Under the pieces are notes generated by a model. It was not told where the DNA came from, ran no database searches, and was given only the letters and a program-made list of their open reading frames with translations. 64,000 nucleotides of DNA, from assembly GCA_009746045.1 (NCBI GenBank), contig RPFO01000065.1, forward strand, positions 2,278,984 to 2,342,983, written 5' to 3'. This document shows, in pieces, positions 11,187-21,762 of this stretch; within the stretch, counting starts at the first letter, position 1, and every line of letters starts with the position of its first letter. Origin of the DNA: Mesostigma viride. Taxonomy: Eukaryota; Streptophyta; Mesostigmatophyceae; Mesostigmatales; Mesostigmataceae. Made by a program: the position numbers and the translations under genes.

Positions 11187-12140
11187 GGCGGGAACCAAAA
11201 GCCCGCGTATATGCCAGAAAGCATGGTGTTGCTGCAGCGACGCGACGATGTGGACAACAAATCCAGTGCCAAGCTCGGAACGCCCGCAAAGGATATCTGG
11301 CATCACAGGGTTCAGATGTGCGGAGATACTACGTCGATCCAGCCGGTCCACGACCTGTTTGTAGAGCTTGTGCCAAGCTGGGGCAGCACCGAACAGATGT
11401 GGGTGACGTTGCAAAAAACACCGGACTTGACGGAGCATAATGTCTCTGTCATAGTCATTGACCAACAAACGATGCAAGAGTTCAACAAGAGTCGTGATGA
11501 AATCGACACGATAAGAACAAAGACGGGGAAAACGATGCAACTGACTAAGAACAACACCATATTTTGCTGTGTGGGAAAGGAGCTAGACTGTGAATATCGG
11601 GGTAGCGAATAAAAGGAATTTGCTGATATTTAGGATCCTTGCGCTTATCATAGACAGCCGTACGCCAGCCCTTCTTGTTATGGGTAATGTTGAGAACGAG
11701 GTAATTGCAACTAGTATCCTCCGATGTGAGCTTTAACGTGAGGGACGCTTGCGGGTAGATGCCAGGCAGACCAGCTGTGATATACAAATGGGTTGCGAAA
11801 TCAGGGTTGTCAAAAGCGATGACATCATCAATGTATCGACATGTGTGGATAAAACGCCTGATGATAACATCATCATTTAAGGCAATGAGATTCTCCATTC
11901 GAATGCAAGCTCATAAGTGTATAGATAGAGGTTTGCAAGGAGCCCGGCACAGTTAGTGCCCATCATTGCATGGGGATGCCGATAGCTTGTTGGTATACAT
12001 TGCCCGCTGCCAAAACGAATGAAGGTGTTATCTGAACAAGATAGGAGATCCAATGAACAATTAAGGTCAGCCTTCGTGATAATATATTTATAAGCATCGA
12101 CCCGCACGATTTGTACAGCCATGATGATCTTCCACCCCAT
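11103..12140 (-). pseudogene. Reverse transcriptase fragment (RYIDD / YDKR class)
   Basis: Read from 12140 downward across two frame changes, the minus strand encodes a recognisable reverse transcriptase core. It has MGTNCAGLLANLYLYTYEL (thumb-side helix before the active site), CRYIDDVIAF with the catalytic YIDD, NYLVLNITHNKKGW, YDKRKDPKYQQIPFIRYPDI, then GVVLSQLHRFPRLC and a helical tail. This order (MGTNCA, RYIDD, YDKR, SQL.R) is familiar from retroelements common in aquatic invertebrates and differs from the LINE and chromovirus enzymes elsewhere in this window. Frames break near 11880 and 11550, so it is inactive. A link to Penelope-like elements is possible but unproven; no GIY-YIG domain is seen. 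It lies antisense between the two 435-bp repeats. Confidence 0.6.
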
Positions 12141-12268
12141 GGCAGGCGCCCCTTGCGCTTTGATAGATCATGGTGGTGCAGGTGCCCTTCAATGGTGCAT
12201 GCACCTAGAGCAGGTGTAGCTTACATCCGGCCCTATACCCTTGCAGGAAGTAGCCCAGAATGTATATC

Positions 12269-12719
12269 AAGGAGACAACCAGCGCAGGCCAGAAATTGGG
12301 AGAATCCGGACCATGGTAGCTCGAGCCTGCCGTTATCTTGTCCGCATTTTCGAGTCGTTCAGGATGATGAATATGAATGGAGATGGAAAGGTGTAGCCTT
12401 GTGCATTGAAATTATGGCTGGCTAGCTTACGTGTAGAGCAACTAGATGACAGAACTAGACGGTGGGGCCGGAAACAGCTTGCTTGATCAGGGCGTGTGTT
12501 TCGAGCCTAACTGGCCGGGAGTGTCTAGTGGTGAGCAGTGAGCACCATTGCTGCGATCGCTCTCCCACCATTTACGAGGAAATCCCCGCAAATGGAAAAC
12601 CACTGAAAAGGTCTAGCTAGTCAGTCATTACGTTTAATAGCCATGCCAAGATTCCAAACGTCCAAAAACTGCACACGGTGCAAAGGCAAAAATCCGGAGG
12701 ACAGCACTTTCAAATGTGC
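12269..12719 (+). repeat. 435-bp direct repeat, copy 2
   Basis: Second copy of the block at 10752-11186. It ends at the same ORF start (MPRFQTSKNCTRCKGKNPED), after which the sequence switches to a LINE reverse transcriptase segment. Confidence 0.7.
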
Positions 12720-12942
12720 CATATCAAGGAGGATCATTTTTGTTGACTATATCAAGGCCTTTGACACGGTCCTCTGGGAGGCTCTTTGGGCCATCCTAGC
12801 TCTGGATCGGATGCCACCAGCGTTTATTGCTGATATTCGGCGACTGTATGAGGGCTTGACCCTGGCCCAGCAACAGCGGCGACGCGAGCTATGGCCGACC
12901 TACCTTCAGCTCCGGCAGAGCGCACGGGGGAAGCCGGTATAA
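12643..12942 (+). pseudogene. Chimeric ORF: CxxC start + RT segment + ORF1 tail
   Basis: A 99-codon frame stitches together three unrelated retroelement pieces. The first is the CxxC-bearing start shared with 11109. The second is a LINE reverse transcriptase segment (FVDYIKAFDTVLWEALWAIL, the motif A region with catalytic Asp). The third is the ORF1 C-terminal motif LTLAQQQRRRELWPTYLQLR. The switches at about 12720 and 12853 are abrupt. Such junctions arise by template switching during reverse transcription or by nested insertion and deletion. The frame is intact, but whether it is expressed is unknown. Confidence 0.55.
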
Positions 12943-13240
12943 TACTGGAGGGGGGCGGTCATCCACGTTGACCACAAGCCCTGGCAGGCCCCCCCTGCCA
13001 CCTCAGACTAGGGAATATATACCAGTAGTGTAGATTAGTCAGGCTTAGCCTTTGCAAGTGGCCCACGCGCATGTGCGCCCATAATGGCCCCCATGGATGA
13101 TGCCTTCAGAATTTAGCCACGCCCTGCCTATAATGGGACCCCCATGGATGTCGCATTAAGAATTTAGCCATGCTATGCAGTGCAGAGAGATGCTCTCTGT
13201 CTCGAGAGAAGCCCTGCCCTAGCACTTGTATAGCCATGAT
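12850..13240 (+). repeat. LINE ORF1 3' block
   Basis: Copy of the segment also at 10345-10745 and 15230-15605, and inverted at 16380-16130. It contains the ORF1 C-terminal coding motif, then about 250 bp of non-coding sequence with TAGTGTAGATTAGTCAGGCT and paired CCATGGATG blocks. Confidence 0.65.
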
Positions 13241-13320
13241 GATCTTCCCCCCCATGACATAGTGGTGATCTTCGGCTCCCCCATAGCTGGGCATAGTGTG
13301 AAGATCATGAATTCATGAGG

Positions 13321-13490
13321 GTGCAGGTGCCTTGGTGCACCTAGAGCAAGTGTTGCTTACATTCCCACCCTTGCAGGAAGTAGCCCAGAATGTATTACTG
13401 AAAGCCATATGCCCCCTCGATCTCAGGGATATGTGCTACATGTACTCCCAACGGAGTTATGTTTCAAATTAATTAATTAATTATAATTAA
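13321..13490 (+). repeat. LINE 3' end, family B, with (TTAA)n tail
   Basis: Plus-strand family B 3' block (CTTGCAGGAAGTAGCCCAGA, CATATGCCCCCT, ATGTGCTACATGTACTCCCA) ending in AATTAATTAATTAATTATAA. It marks the 3' terminus of a truncated plus-strand LINE. Confidence 0.65.
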
Positions 13491-13667
13491 TGAGGGCTCA
13501 CAGGCAGACTGTAGTGCGGACGCGGAAGGCACCACCCCACCATTCCCCGGCCCTTCACACGGGGTGTGGCAAGGTTAATGTCTCCTATCCCCATACCTGT
13601 TCATTATTGTCGTGGATCGCGTCATGCGCCGAGCACGTGCGCGCTTTACTATACTGGTTAATTCCAG

Positions 13668-14700
13668 CCAGGCTTGGACATCCTTAACGAGAAAGAGCAC
13701 GGCGGGGTTAAACCTGGCCACCGCCTGGCCGACCTGATTTATGCGGATGACACCACCCTCATCGCGCGCCCCGAGCACATTCAGACCGGGCTGGACTGTC
13801 TGGGCCTGGAGGCGAGGGCGGTGGGGTTGGAGATTAGCGTCAAAACTGAGGCGATGGTGATTGGGGCCTCCTGTGAGTACACCGCCGCTGCCGCGCCTGC
13901 TCGACGGGACGACGGTCCCGTTCCGCGATTGCTTCAAACTGTTAGGGAGCTGGCTCCCTGACACCGCCGACGATGTGGACACCCGCATCGGCCTGCATGG
14001 CCTGGGCTAGGCTCCGTTCGCTCAACACCTACTGGCGCTCCAAGGGCCTGGGCGAGCTCCGCAAGCGCATGCTCTTCAAGGTCCTCGTCCTCACGGTGCT
14101 CACGTATGGCGCCGAGGCGTGGACACTCACACCCACACTGGCAGCTAAGCTAGACGGTGCCCACAGTTTACAGGATGCTCCGACAGGTCCTGAACGTAGG
14201 GTTTTCCAAGCGCCCGTCATTAGAGTCGTTGAAATCAGGGCATGCCTTGTATTTCGGACGAGATTAGACAGCGTAGGATAGCATTTGTAGGACACCTTGA
14301 TCGCACCAGCCAGGTCGACACCGGCGGCCGCTTGGTCTGGCAGGCCCCCAGCGCGGCTTGGCCAGCCAGGGCGGCACATTCTGTCAGACCTGGCCTGGCC
14401 CCAAGGGCATTCCCAAAAGGGTAGGGAAATATGTCACGAACTACGTCCAGATGTTGCTGGATGACCTACTGGTCCCAGCCCAGTTTGAATACCGCATCCA
14501 CTCTCTCTCCCTTCTTTGGACTGCCATGCAGAACAAGACGCGGTGGCAGAAGATTGTCAAGGCTCACACGCCCGACCCTGTGGGCAAGCCACCTCCCCCC
14601 AAGAGGAGGAGGCGTTTTGATGAGTAGGGTAGTTAGGATTTTTCTTGACTAGATAGATTAGCGTTAGGATAGTCAGATTACGCGGCTCTCTCCACTCCAC
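13668..14700 (+). pseudogene. LINE ORF2 C-terminal half (RT palm onward)
   Basis: Fragments in successive frames give HRLADLIYADDTTLIARPEH (catalytic YADD), VGLEISVKTEAMVIG, then RLRSLNTYWRSKGLGELRKR with VLTVLTYGAEAWTLTP (the thumb/connection region of CR1/Jockey/L1-type enzymes). These are followed by SDEIRQRRIAFVGHLDRTSQ and a basic C-terminal tail (KPPPPKRRRRFDE, stop at 14627). At least three frame changes break it. The 3' UTR (GTAGTTAGGATTTT) resembles 45590-45620. The endonuclease domain is absent. Confidence 0.65.
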
Positions 14701-14786
14701 CACCCATCAAGGAATATGTGCTATACATGATCTCCCAACGGAGGCATGTTATAATTTAATTTTAATTTCATATCAAGGAGACAACC

Positions 14787-14876
14787 AGAGCCATATGCCC
14801 CTTCTCAGGGATGTGTGCTACATGTACTCCCAACTGAGTTATGTTCCTAATTAATTAGTTAATTAATTAATTAATC
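14787..14876 (+). repeat. LINE 3' end, family B, with (TTAA)n tail
   Basis: Family B block (CATATGCCCCTTCTCAGGGA, TGTACTCCCAACTGAGTTAT) ending in a TTAATTAA tract of about 27 bp, on the plus strand. Confidence 0.65.
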
Positions 14877-15142
14877 CTCCACGTGCTGCCAGTCTCAGAA
14901 ATCATTAAATTGTAAGATGACTCCGTTTGTTATGTTTCCCACATTATTAGGCACAGGCGCCTGGGCCTAGCCGGGCACCTGCCGCCCGCACAGATCAGGT
15001 AGTAGACACATCAGATAGACTAGCTGGCACCAATTAAACCCGCCCAGCCTGGGCGATATGTCCTAATTACCTGGCGTGCCCCAGGCCACGCGCGGCAGGG
15101 CCGCCACCCGTGGACTTTTCGTGATAGACTCGGCATGGACAT

Positions 15143-15605
15143 GTGCACCTTTAAGTACATGGCGGACAAGCTGTCGTTCCTTAAATGCCGCAAGCGGCAA
15201 GAAGCTCTCGGAGACTCGCTTCACGCTGGACGACGACTTGACCCTGGCCCAGCAACAGCGGCGACGTGAGCTATGGCCGACCTACCTTCAGCTCCGGCAG
15301 AGCGCACGGGGGAAGCCGGTATATACTGGAGGGGGGCGGTCATCCACGTTGACCACAAGCCCTGGCAGGCCCGGCCCCCTGCCACCTCAGACTAGGGAAT
15401 ATATACCAGTAGTGTAGATTAGTCAGGCTTAGCCTCGCGTGTGGCCCACGCGCATGTGCGCCCATAATGGCCCCCATGGATGATGCCTTCAGCATTTAGC
15501 CACGCCCTGCCTATAATGGGGCCCCCATGGATGTCGCATTAAGAATTTAGCCATGCTATGCAGTGCAGAGAGATGCTCTCTGTCGAGAAGCCCTGCCCTA
15601 GCCCT
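15143..15605 (+). pseudogene. LINE ORF1 C-terminal fragment
   Basis: The sequence encodes the end of the RRM-like region and TLAQQQRRRELWPTYLQLRQ near 15240-15300, then the same 3' block as at 12850. The frame fails after GKPVYTGGG, and N-terminal sequence is missing. Confidence 0.55.
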
Positions 15606-15699
15606 TGTACAGCCAGGATGATCTTCCCCGGCCCCCATGACATACTCCCCCTTAGCTGGGCATAGTGTGAAGATCATGAGGGTGCAGGTGCCTTGGTGC

Positions 15700-15862
15700 A
15701 CCTAATTAATTAATTAAAATCATAGCTCCGTGGGGAGCATATGTAACACATAGCCCTGAGAAAGGGGCATCTATGGGTTTGTAATACAATCAGGGCGACA
15801 ACCTGCAGATGTAGGATGTACAACTATCACCTGCTCTGGGTGCACTAGGTGTGCACCTGCAC
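15700..15862 (-). repeat. LINE 3' end, family B, minus orientation
   Basis: A TTAATTAATTAA tract at 15702-15715, then the family B 3' block inverted (CATAGCTCCGTGGGGAGCAT, CACATAGCCCTGAGAAAGGG), ending CACCTGCACCTCCATGATGG. It faces the ORF1 fragment to its left. Confidence 0.6.
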
Positions 15863-16129
15863 CTCCATGATGGTTCATGCCTCCTAAACAAGCACAGGCA
15901 CCCAGGGGGGGCTTGAGGAGAGGGCCTAGAAGGCCTGCATGACATATGGGGTGGAAGGTATGTGGCTAGGCTATAGCTAGGGTACACATGGCCTCTCAGC
16001 AGGGAGTAACTCCCTGCATGGGCAAAGCATGACTCGAAATTGCTACGGCTATTGCAAGGGCGGGTGTGGGCCCATCACGTAGGCATACATGGCCACGTCA
16101 CTACTAAGCTTTCTAGTCTACACTACTGC

Positions 16130-17732
16130 TATATATTCCCTAGGCTGGGGTGGCTGGGGTGGCTGGGGCGGCAGGGGTCGCCTGCCAGGGCTTGTGGGCG
16201 ACGTAGATGTCCGCCCCCTTCCTGTAGACCGGCTTCTGCCCCGCCGTCTGCCGAAGCTGGAGGTAGGTCGGCCATAACTCCCGTCGCCGTTGTTGCTGCG
16301 TCAAGGTCAAGTCGTCGTCCAGCGTGTAGGCGGTCCCCCCAAGCCGCTTGCGACACTTGAGGAACTCCATCTTATCCGCCATGGTGTCAAAGGTGAGGAG
16401 CAATTAAGGGGGAGGGGCCGGCCTTACCCCGCGATCGAGCGGGGAAGGCGGGTCACCGCCCGCGGCTTGCCCTTACTGTACCAGTGATGATAGCCATGGG
16501 GACAAGGATTTTGTTCTCAAACGCCATGCATGGCAAGGGTCTCGGGGGTCTCGTCCTGCAGCGGGTCGAAGTGCTTGACTATGACGTTAAGGCTGCGCTT
16601 GGCGAGCTCGGCCTCCTCGCGGAGGTCCAGCGTCTGCTGCTTAAGCTGGGCGGCGACGGCGGATCGAGGTGGTGGAGGTGGCGTGCTGCTTAAGCATGTC
16701 CGCCCAGGTCGGGATGGGAGGAGCATCGCCGGCATGGCCAGCAGGGGCTGGCCGAGCGGCGATGTCCTTCACCGCCTGGGCGGTGATGCCGGCGGTGTTC
16801 TGCAAGCATTCGATGGCTATGGCATTGTCCTGCAGGCGCTTGTCGATGGCGAGGAGCTGGGCGGTGAGGGCGTCGGTTGTGGTGGTCAGGTGGAGGCGAG
16901 GAGCTTGGAGGTGGGGGTGGTGGTGGAGGAGAGGAGGGGAAGCTCGGCAGCCAGCGTGCCCCCCATGATGGCCGCCACATCTGCGGCGAGGGGGGTTACG
17001 TGCTGCACGAGGGCCTGGTTGATGATGGAGCGGATTTCGGAGGTGGAATTCATGGAGGTGGGGGCCGGCCCAGATCTCGGCGACAGAGCGCCCGAGGAGC
17101 CGGAGCAGAGGGCGATGAGCTGAAGGCGGGGGCGGGGGAGGCTGGGCAGATCCGGCATGTAAGTACCGGCCACGCCACCTCCAGGCGGAGTGAGGCGACC
17201 GAGGTCGTCAAGGTGCCGGCACAGGGCAAGAAGCGAGGTGCGCGACCCGTAAAACACGGCGCTCATAAAAAGGGTGGGCTTTGCGTTGCAGTGTGCCCAC
17301 CAGGCGGCTGATTTGGCGTCAAAGTCGAGTTCTTTCCAGCCCGGCTCGGCAGGGGGCGCCGGATCCTCAGGGCGGCTGCGTTTAGGCTCAGGCGATGCAG
17401 AGGGCGAGGCAAGCCCGTGAGGGGGCTGGGCAACCACCAGTGCACGACTAGTGACAGTCACCGCTACCTTCCGGACCTGTGAGCGGAGCTGCAGCCGGAG
17501 CTGCAGACGTATTTTCATTGCCTAACGCATTCGCCAGGCTGCGTTGCGTTGTTGTGCGTTTGCTCGTCATAATAGCAGTTCGCGTAATAGCTGCAGGCCG
17601 GTCACAATACTGCGTTACAGCTGTAACCGTTTATAGTAGCAGATGCGCCTAGAAAAGATGCATCGGTTGCAAGTGATCTGACGGAATTTGGGGCTCAGAC
17701 GCGAAAGTTCTGAGCTCCGCCGTCAGCCATGG
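16130..17732 (-). pseudogene. LINE ORF1 copy, most complete, frameshifted
   Basis: Read 17732 to 16130: a leader, then ATG at 17570 (MTSKRTTTQRSLANALGNEN), with a stop after about 45 codons. The next frame (17518-16886) gives a Pro/Ser region, FDAKSAAWWAHCNAKPTLFM and a helical stretch (EIRSIINQALVQHVTPLAAD). A further frame (16735-16517) gives LDLREEAELAKRSLNVIVKH, the coiled coil and RRM entry. The last (16403-16140) gives LDDDLTLTQQQRRRELWPTY, the C-terminal domain. The order (variable N terminus, coiled coil, RRM, CTD) is that of L1-type ORF1, an RNA-binding chaperone. Three or more frameshifts inactivate it. It serves as the reference for the other ORF1 fragments here. Confidence 0.7.
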
Positions 17733-17737
17733 CTACC

Positions 17738-18060
17738 TCGTGGTGCACCTAGAGCAAGTGTTGCTTACATTCCCACCCTTGCAGGAAGTAGCCCAGAATG
17801 TATTAAAAGCCATATTAATTAATTAATTAATTAAACTCGTGCTCCCGTTGGGGAGTCACGGAGCACCGAAGTGCTTTTAATCCCTGTGTGTGCACTACAG
17901 GAGAAAGGGCAGAGACCCCTAGTCTCCTTCATGCCAAAGGCATGCCACAGCCGCAATCGGGCGCGTTAGCTAAACGGACACGCTAACGATCCGGCAAACT
18001 GTGGGTGCAATAAGACCCATGTAGGCGTAGCATAACAAGTATAGCGTGGGCAAGTAATCT
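17738..18060. repeat. Two LINE 3' ends joined tail to tail
   Basis: A plus-strand family B end (17738-17813) runs into one (TTAA)n tract, which is also the tail of a minus-strand family A copy (17814-18060). The family A copy, including GTGCTTTTAATCCCTGTGTG and GATCCGGCAAACTGTGGGTG, is nearly identical to 32701-32960. Confidence 0.6.
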
Positions 18061-18065
18061 GAACA

Positions 18066-18148
18066 AAAGCCATATGCCCCCTCTCAGGGATATGTGCTAC
18101 ATGTACTCCCAACGGAGTTATGTTTCTAATTAATTAATTAATTAATGG
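18066..18148 (+). repeat. LINE 3' end, family B
   Basis: Family B block ending in TAATTAATTAATTAATTAAT on the plus strand. A degenerate minus-orientation pair follows at 18455-18540 (GACTCCGTTGGGAG with TTAATT tracts). Confidence 0.6.
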
Positions 18149-18599
18149 ACATGTGCTACACTAGACGCGACGGGCGCTCACGCCCGGGCAGGCCTCCTGG
18201 TTTGTCTGTAATATGGAGGCAGATGGTACGCAAGGATAGATGGCAAGTAGTGATGACTAGGAGACCATGCACCCCCAAGTCTAGCTGTGGGGGCTCCGCG
18301 TGCATGTGACCGCGTATGGCATTCATAGCGATTCGGGCCGCGGTGCCCACACCCCTGTAACTAGGACCTAGATAGCTTACACCCTCCATTCCATCCCATT
18401 CCATGTTCCAGTCCCACTGAGGACTTATGCTCACGTGACGCAGTCACGTGTCTATATTAATTAATAATTAATTAATGACTCCGTTGGGAGATTAATTCAT
18501 TAATTGATAGCCGTTGGGAGATCATGCATGTAGCACGTATTCCCTTGCTTGATGGATGGGGGTGCAGGCGTTCGAAGCCGCGAAACCTACAGTAAGCTA

Positions 18600-18838
18600 T
18601 CTATAAACTAATCTATAAAATCCCGCGCAAAGTCCAAGCAAGCCCAGACAGTCCAGCCAGGTCTGACGTACTGAATGTGCTCGGGGCGCTTGATGAGGGT
18701 GGTATCACCCGCATAAATCAGGTCGGACAGGCAGTAATCAGGCAGCCCCAAAGCCGAGGCCTTGCATGGCCCTCGGCCGTGTAGTATATTTTTGGCCCTC
18801 GGCCTGGCAGGGCCGCTTCGCCGCCTCTTAGTTGACAC
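18600..18838 (-). pseudogene. LINE RT fragment with altered active site
   Basis: The frame encodes DYCLSDLIYAGDTTLIKRPE, clearly related to LADLIYADDTTLIARPEH at 13730. The second residue of the catalytic pair region has changed (YADD to YAGD), which would abolish catalysis. It is a short relic. Confidence 0.6.
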
Positions 18839-18864
18839 AAAGGTAAATTACCCTGCTTCCGGCC

Positions 18865-19150
18865 GCTTCAAGAGAGCTCTGCTCAGCGGCTGGCCTCCCG
18901 ACAGCAACCTGACGACGTGAGGACCCTGATTGGCCGGCATGGCAGGCCTGGGCGCAGCTCGATCCACAAGCACCGCCGCTGGTGGAGCAACCCCACCCTG
19001 GGCACCCCGCGGATTGTCAAGCGCGACATGTTGGTTGTCTCCTTGATGTTGTCAAGCTAGAGGTCGTCATTCTAACGATCCTGACCTACAGCGCCGAGAC
19101 GTGGACGCTGACGCAGGAGCTGGAGAAACAACTCGACAGCTAGCAAGCGC
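18865..19150 (+). pseudogene. LINE ORF2 thumb-region fragment
   Basis: Frames give DVRTLIGRHGRPGRSSIHKH and VVILTILTYSAETWTLTQEL, paralleling VLTVLTYGAEAWTLTP at 14090. A family-type phrase (TTGGTTGTCTCCTTGATG) is embedded between them, showing rearrangement. Confidence 0.5.
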
Positions 19151-19185
19151 TTCCCAACGGCCAATGGGAGCACGACAGCCTCGCG

Positions 19186-19400
19186 TGTTTCATTAATTAA
19201 TTATTAATTTTTAAATTAAACCAATCATGCCCCATGACCATATAGTACTCTAGGTGTTGTAGGTAGCTGATGTAGATAGATTAGACCGGTAGGACTGTTT
19301 GCACCCACCCATCCATCCATCGGGGTTAATGCTCCGTGACTCCCCAACGGGAGCACGAGTCGATCTAATTAATTAATTAATTAATTAATTAATTAATAAA
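19186..19400 (+). repeat. LINE 3' end, family A, with long (TTAA)n tail
   Basis: Family A 3' block on the plus strand (GTTGTAGGTAGCTGATGTAG, ACCGGTAGGACTGTTTGCAC, CATCCATCCATCGGGGTTAA, CTCCCCAACGGGAGCACGAG) ends in nearly 40 bp of TTAATTAA. This is the clearest case showing that the tract is a 3' tail. Confidence 0.7.
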
Positions 19401-19591
19401 TATAGTACTCTAGATGGGATCAATATCACGGAGACAACCATCGCCGGCCAGAAATCGGGAGAATCAATATAATTGGGGGGATCAATATGATTGTAATAGA
19501 ACTTTCTCTCACTCATCGGGGGCACCCGCAGTATTGCAACATGAAGAATTATATATGTAACGTGTTGTGGTCGACGTAGACAACAACCCCC

Positions 19592-20062
19592 CGTTTTTCC
19601 GCGTTTTCCGCGGCCCGGTACTGAACGCAAATGGTTTTCACCTTTGCGGAGTGCCTGATCAAATATACGCTTGGCTGATTTCGATAGTACCGGCTACGCC
19701 CCCTTCTACTAAAAAGAAGGATTCAGCCGTGTTCAGCCCGTCTCACGGTGCGAGACTGAACAAGTCTCGCGTGCAGACACGTGTGTAGTACTCCTACACA
19801 CAGATCTCGAGTGATTTATCTAGTACCAAATCCGAAAGGCTTGCATCACTCCCCGGACAGGAGAACTTTTGCGGATGACTGTAGGTGTAAGTTGGCGATG
19901 CCATGGTAACCGGAGACGTCCGTCCTATAGTCAGCAAAATTGGTGCGAGAGGTCCCCAGTTCGATTCCGGTCGGATTCATTTGCAGATCGCGTTTTTCCG
20001 CGTTTTCCGCGGCCCGGTACTGAACGCAAATGGTTTTCACCTTTGCGGAGTGCCTGATCAAA
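19592..20062. mobile_element. 471-bp insertion with 72-bp terminal direct repeats
   Basis: Two identical 72-bp sequences (19592-19663, 19991-20062; start CGTTTTTCCGCGTTTTCCGC, end GTGCCTGATCAAA) bound a 327-bp core. CAACCCCC flanks the unit on both sides (19584-19591 and 20063-20070). The outer flanks are contiguous minus-strand LINE ORF1 sequence when compared with the other copies (TGTGGTCGACGTAGA on the left, CTCCAGTAAACTGGCTTCTT on the right), so the unit is an insertion with an 8-bp target duplication. The ends are not TG...CA, and no primer-binding or polypurine site is evident. A miniature LTR-like (TRIM) element is one reading. Confidence 0.65.
19913..19982 (+). other. tRNA-like segment with pol III B-box-like motif
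   Basis: AGTTCGATTCC matches the tRNA B box (GGTTCGANTCC) at 10 of 11 positions. CCAGTTCGATTCCGG nearly forms a T arm, with one stem mismatch. An A box and a full cloverleaf cannot be drawn convincingly. It may be a SINE relic or chance. Confidence 0.25.
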
Positions 20063-20070
20063 CAACCCCC

Positions 20071-20745
20071 CTCCAGTAAACTGGCTTCTTCCCCGCTGCT
20101 TGCCGGGGCTGGAGGTAGGTCCGCCATAGCTCCCGTTGTTGTTAATTGTTGCTGCGCCAACGTCAAGTCGTCATCCAGCGTGTAGGGTCGCCCTGCGAGC
20201 CTCTTGCGACGTTGAGGAACAGCATAGCTTGTCCGCCATGGTCCCACAGGTGAGGAGCAGCGGGGGTGGTCCAGCCTCATCCCGCGAGCGGGAAATGCGG
20301 ATAGCCCCCAATCCGACCTCACCGCTGAGAGCCATAGGGACAGGGATGGCGTCCTCAAACGCCTGTGCATGCATGCGCAATTAAGGGTCTCGCAGCTTCT
20401 CCCCTAGCAGCTGGTCGAAGTGCTTGACGATGACATTGAGGCGGCGTTAATGGACATCGAGCTCGACATCCTCGCGGCGGTCGAGCTCCTGACTCCTGTT
20501 GCTTGAGATGTACGTGCAGTGAGTGATACGGCGGAGTTGGTGGAGGTGGAATGGTTCAGCATCATGGCGGCCCAGGTCCAGGGGAGGGCGGAAGGTGCAT
20601 CACCTCGGCCTGGCCAGTGGGCGCTGGCTTGGCGGGAATGTCCTTCACCGCCGCCTGGGCGGTGAGGCCCGCGGTGCTCTGCAGGCACTCGAGGGTGACG
20701 GCGTGGTCCGCGAGCTGATAGTCCAGCTTGAGTCCTGAGGTGGGC
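20071..20745 (-). pseudogene. LINE ORF1 fragment (host of the 471-bp insertion)
   Basis: Minus-strand frames give YTLDDDLTLAQQQ near 20180, an RRM-like stretch and a Thr/Ser/coiled-coil segment up to 20745. Homologous to 16130-16870, with several frame breaks. The 471-bp insertion lies inside its C-terminal coding region. Confidence 0.55.
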
Positions 20746-20747
20746 AG

Positions 20748-20830
20748 TGATTAATTAATTAATTAGTTAATTAATTAATTGGACTCGTGCTCCCGTTGGG
20801 GAGTCACGGAGCATTAACGGCCCGATGGAT
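20748..20830 (-). repeat. LINE 3' end, family A
   Basis: A TTAATTAATTAATTAGTTAA tract followed by the family A block and TGGATGGAGGGATGGG. It is the 3' end of the minus-strand ORF1-bearing fragment to its right. Confidence 0.6.
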
Positions 20831-20945
20831 GGAGGGATGGGTGCAAACAGTCCTACCGGTCTAATCTATCTACATCAGCTACCTACAACATCTATCTAAA
20901 CAACATCACTAACTACAACATCTATCTAAACAACATCACGCTACC

Positions 20946-21190
20946 CTAGGTAGGTAGGTGGGCAGAGATGGCAGCTGCGGTGGCATAACAATCCGAGCCG
21001 CGCCAAAATGCAGCCTCGAGTAAGAAGTACCCGAAAGTGGCGCCAAATGCGAGATTTTGGTGGCGGCGGCGGAGGGCATGGCCGCAACATTTGCAGCGAG
21101 GGATCACGTGCTGCTCGAAGGCCTCCTTGAGGAGGGCGGGGAAGGTGGATTCGGTCATCTCCATTCATGTCTGGACATCATCATGGTTTA
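20946..21190 (-). pseudogene. LINE ORF1 mid-region fragment
   Basis: Encodes MEMTESTFPALLKEAFEQHV, matching LTESSIRAHSSSEALEQHV at the window start, then loses frame. Short truncated copy. Confidence 0.5.
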
Positions 21191-21383
21191 CTCGAGTTCT
21201 AACGCAGATAAGATAACAGCAGGCTCGAGCTACCATGGTCCGGATTCTCCACATTTCTGGCCTGCGCTGGTTGGACATACCCTCTCATTGATATCCTCAC
21301 ATGATGTAGTCCGTGCCAGCTGGCTGTCTCATTGTCGATTGCCATCTGGACTGCTTGATCCACTGAATCAAGCAAACACACTG

Positions 21384-21394
21384 GCTCTCTCTCT

Positions 21395-21452
<58 letters not shown>

Positions 21453-21463
21453 CTCTCTCTCTG

Positions 21464-21497
<34 letters not shown>

Positions 21498-21510
21498 GCA
21501 CACACACAGA
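21384..21510. repeat. Compound (CT)n/(GT)n/(CA)n microsatellite
   Basis: CT runs alternate with a GT run and then a CA run, so the GT and CA segments are self-complementary across a CT spacer and could fold back. Confidence 0.9.
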
Positions 21511-21762
21511 CAATGTGCATGTGTGAGTTGCATGGAGGGGCCTACCTACGGGTACTACGTGTCGTCCGGAGCAAGTACGGGAGCAAGTGCTTTCCAGCAA
21601 ACTTGAAAAGAACGTACGATTATTGTATGTTGTAATTGTTCAACAATATCATAAAAAAGACGTAAGCTAACACCGTAGCGAACTTGCTAACATCCTCACT
21701 TCCTCGATCGCGACTGGCGCGAGTACCGCTATGCTGGGTGCCCACTGCCCACCTTGCTTCAC

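Noticed and set aside
19913-19982. A functional tRNA gene
   Set aside because: The T stem has a mismatch and neither acceptor stem nor A box can be formed properly.
21057-21635. 192-codon plus-strand ORF
   Set aside because: It crosses a CT/GT/CA microsatellite and antisense LINE ORF1 sequence.
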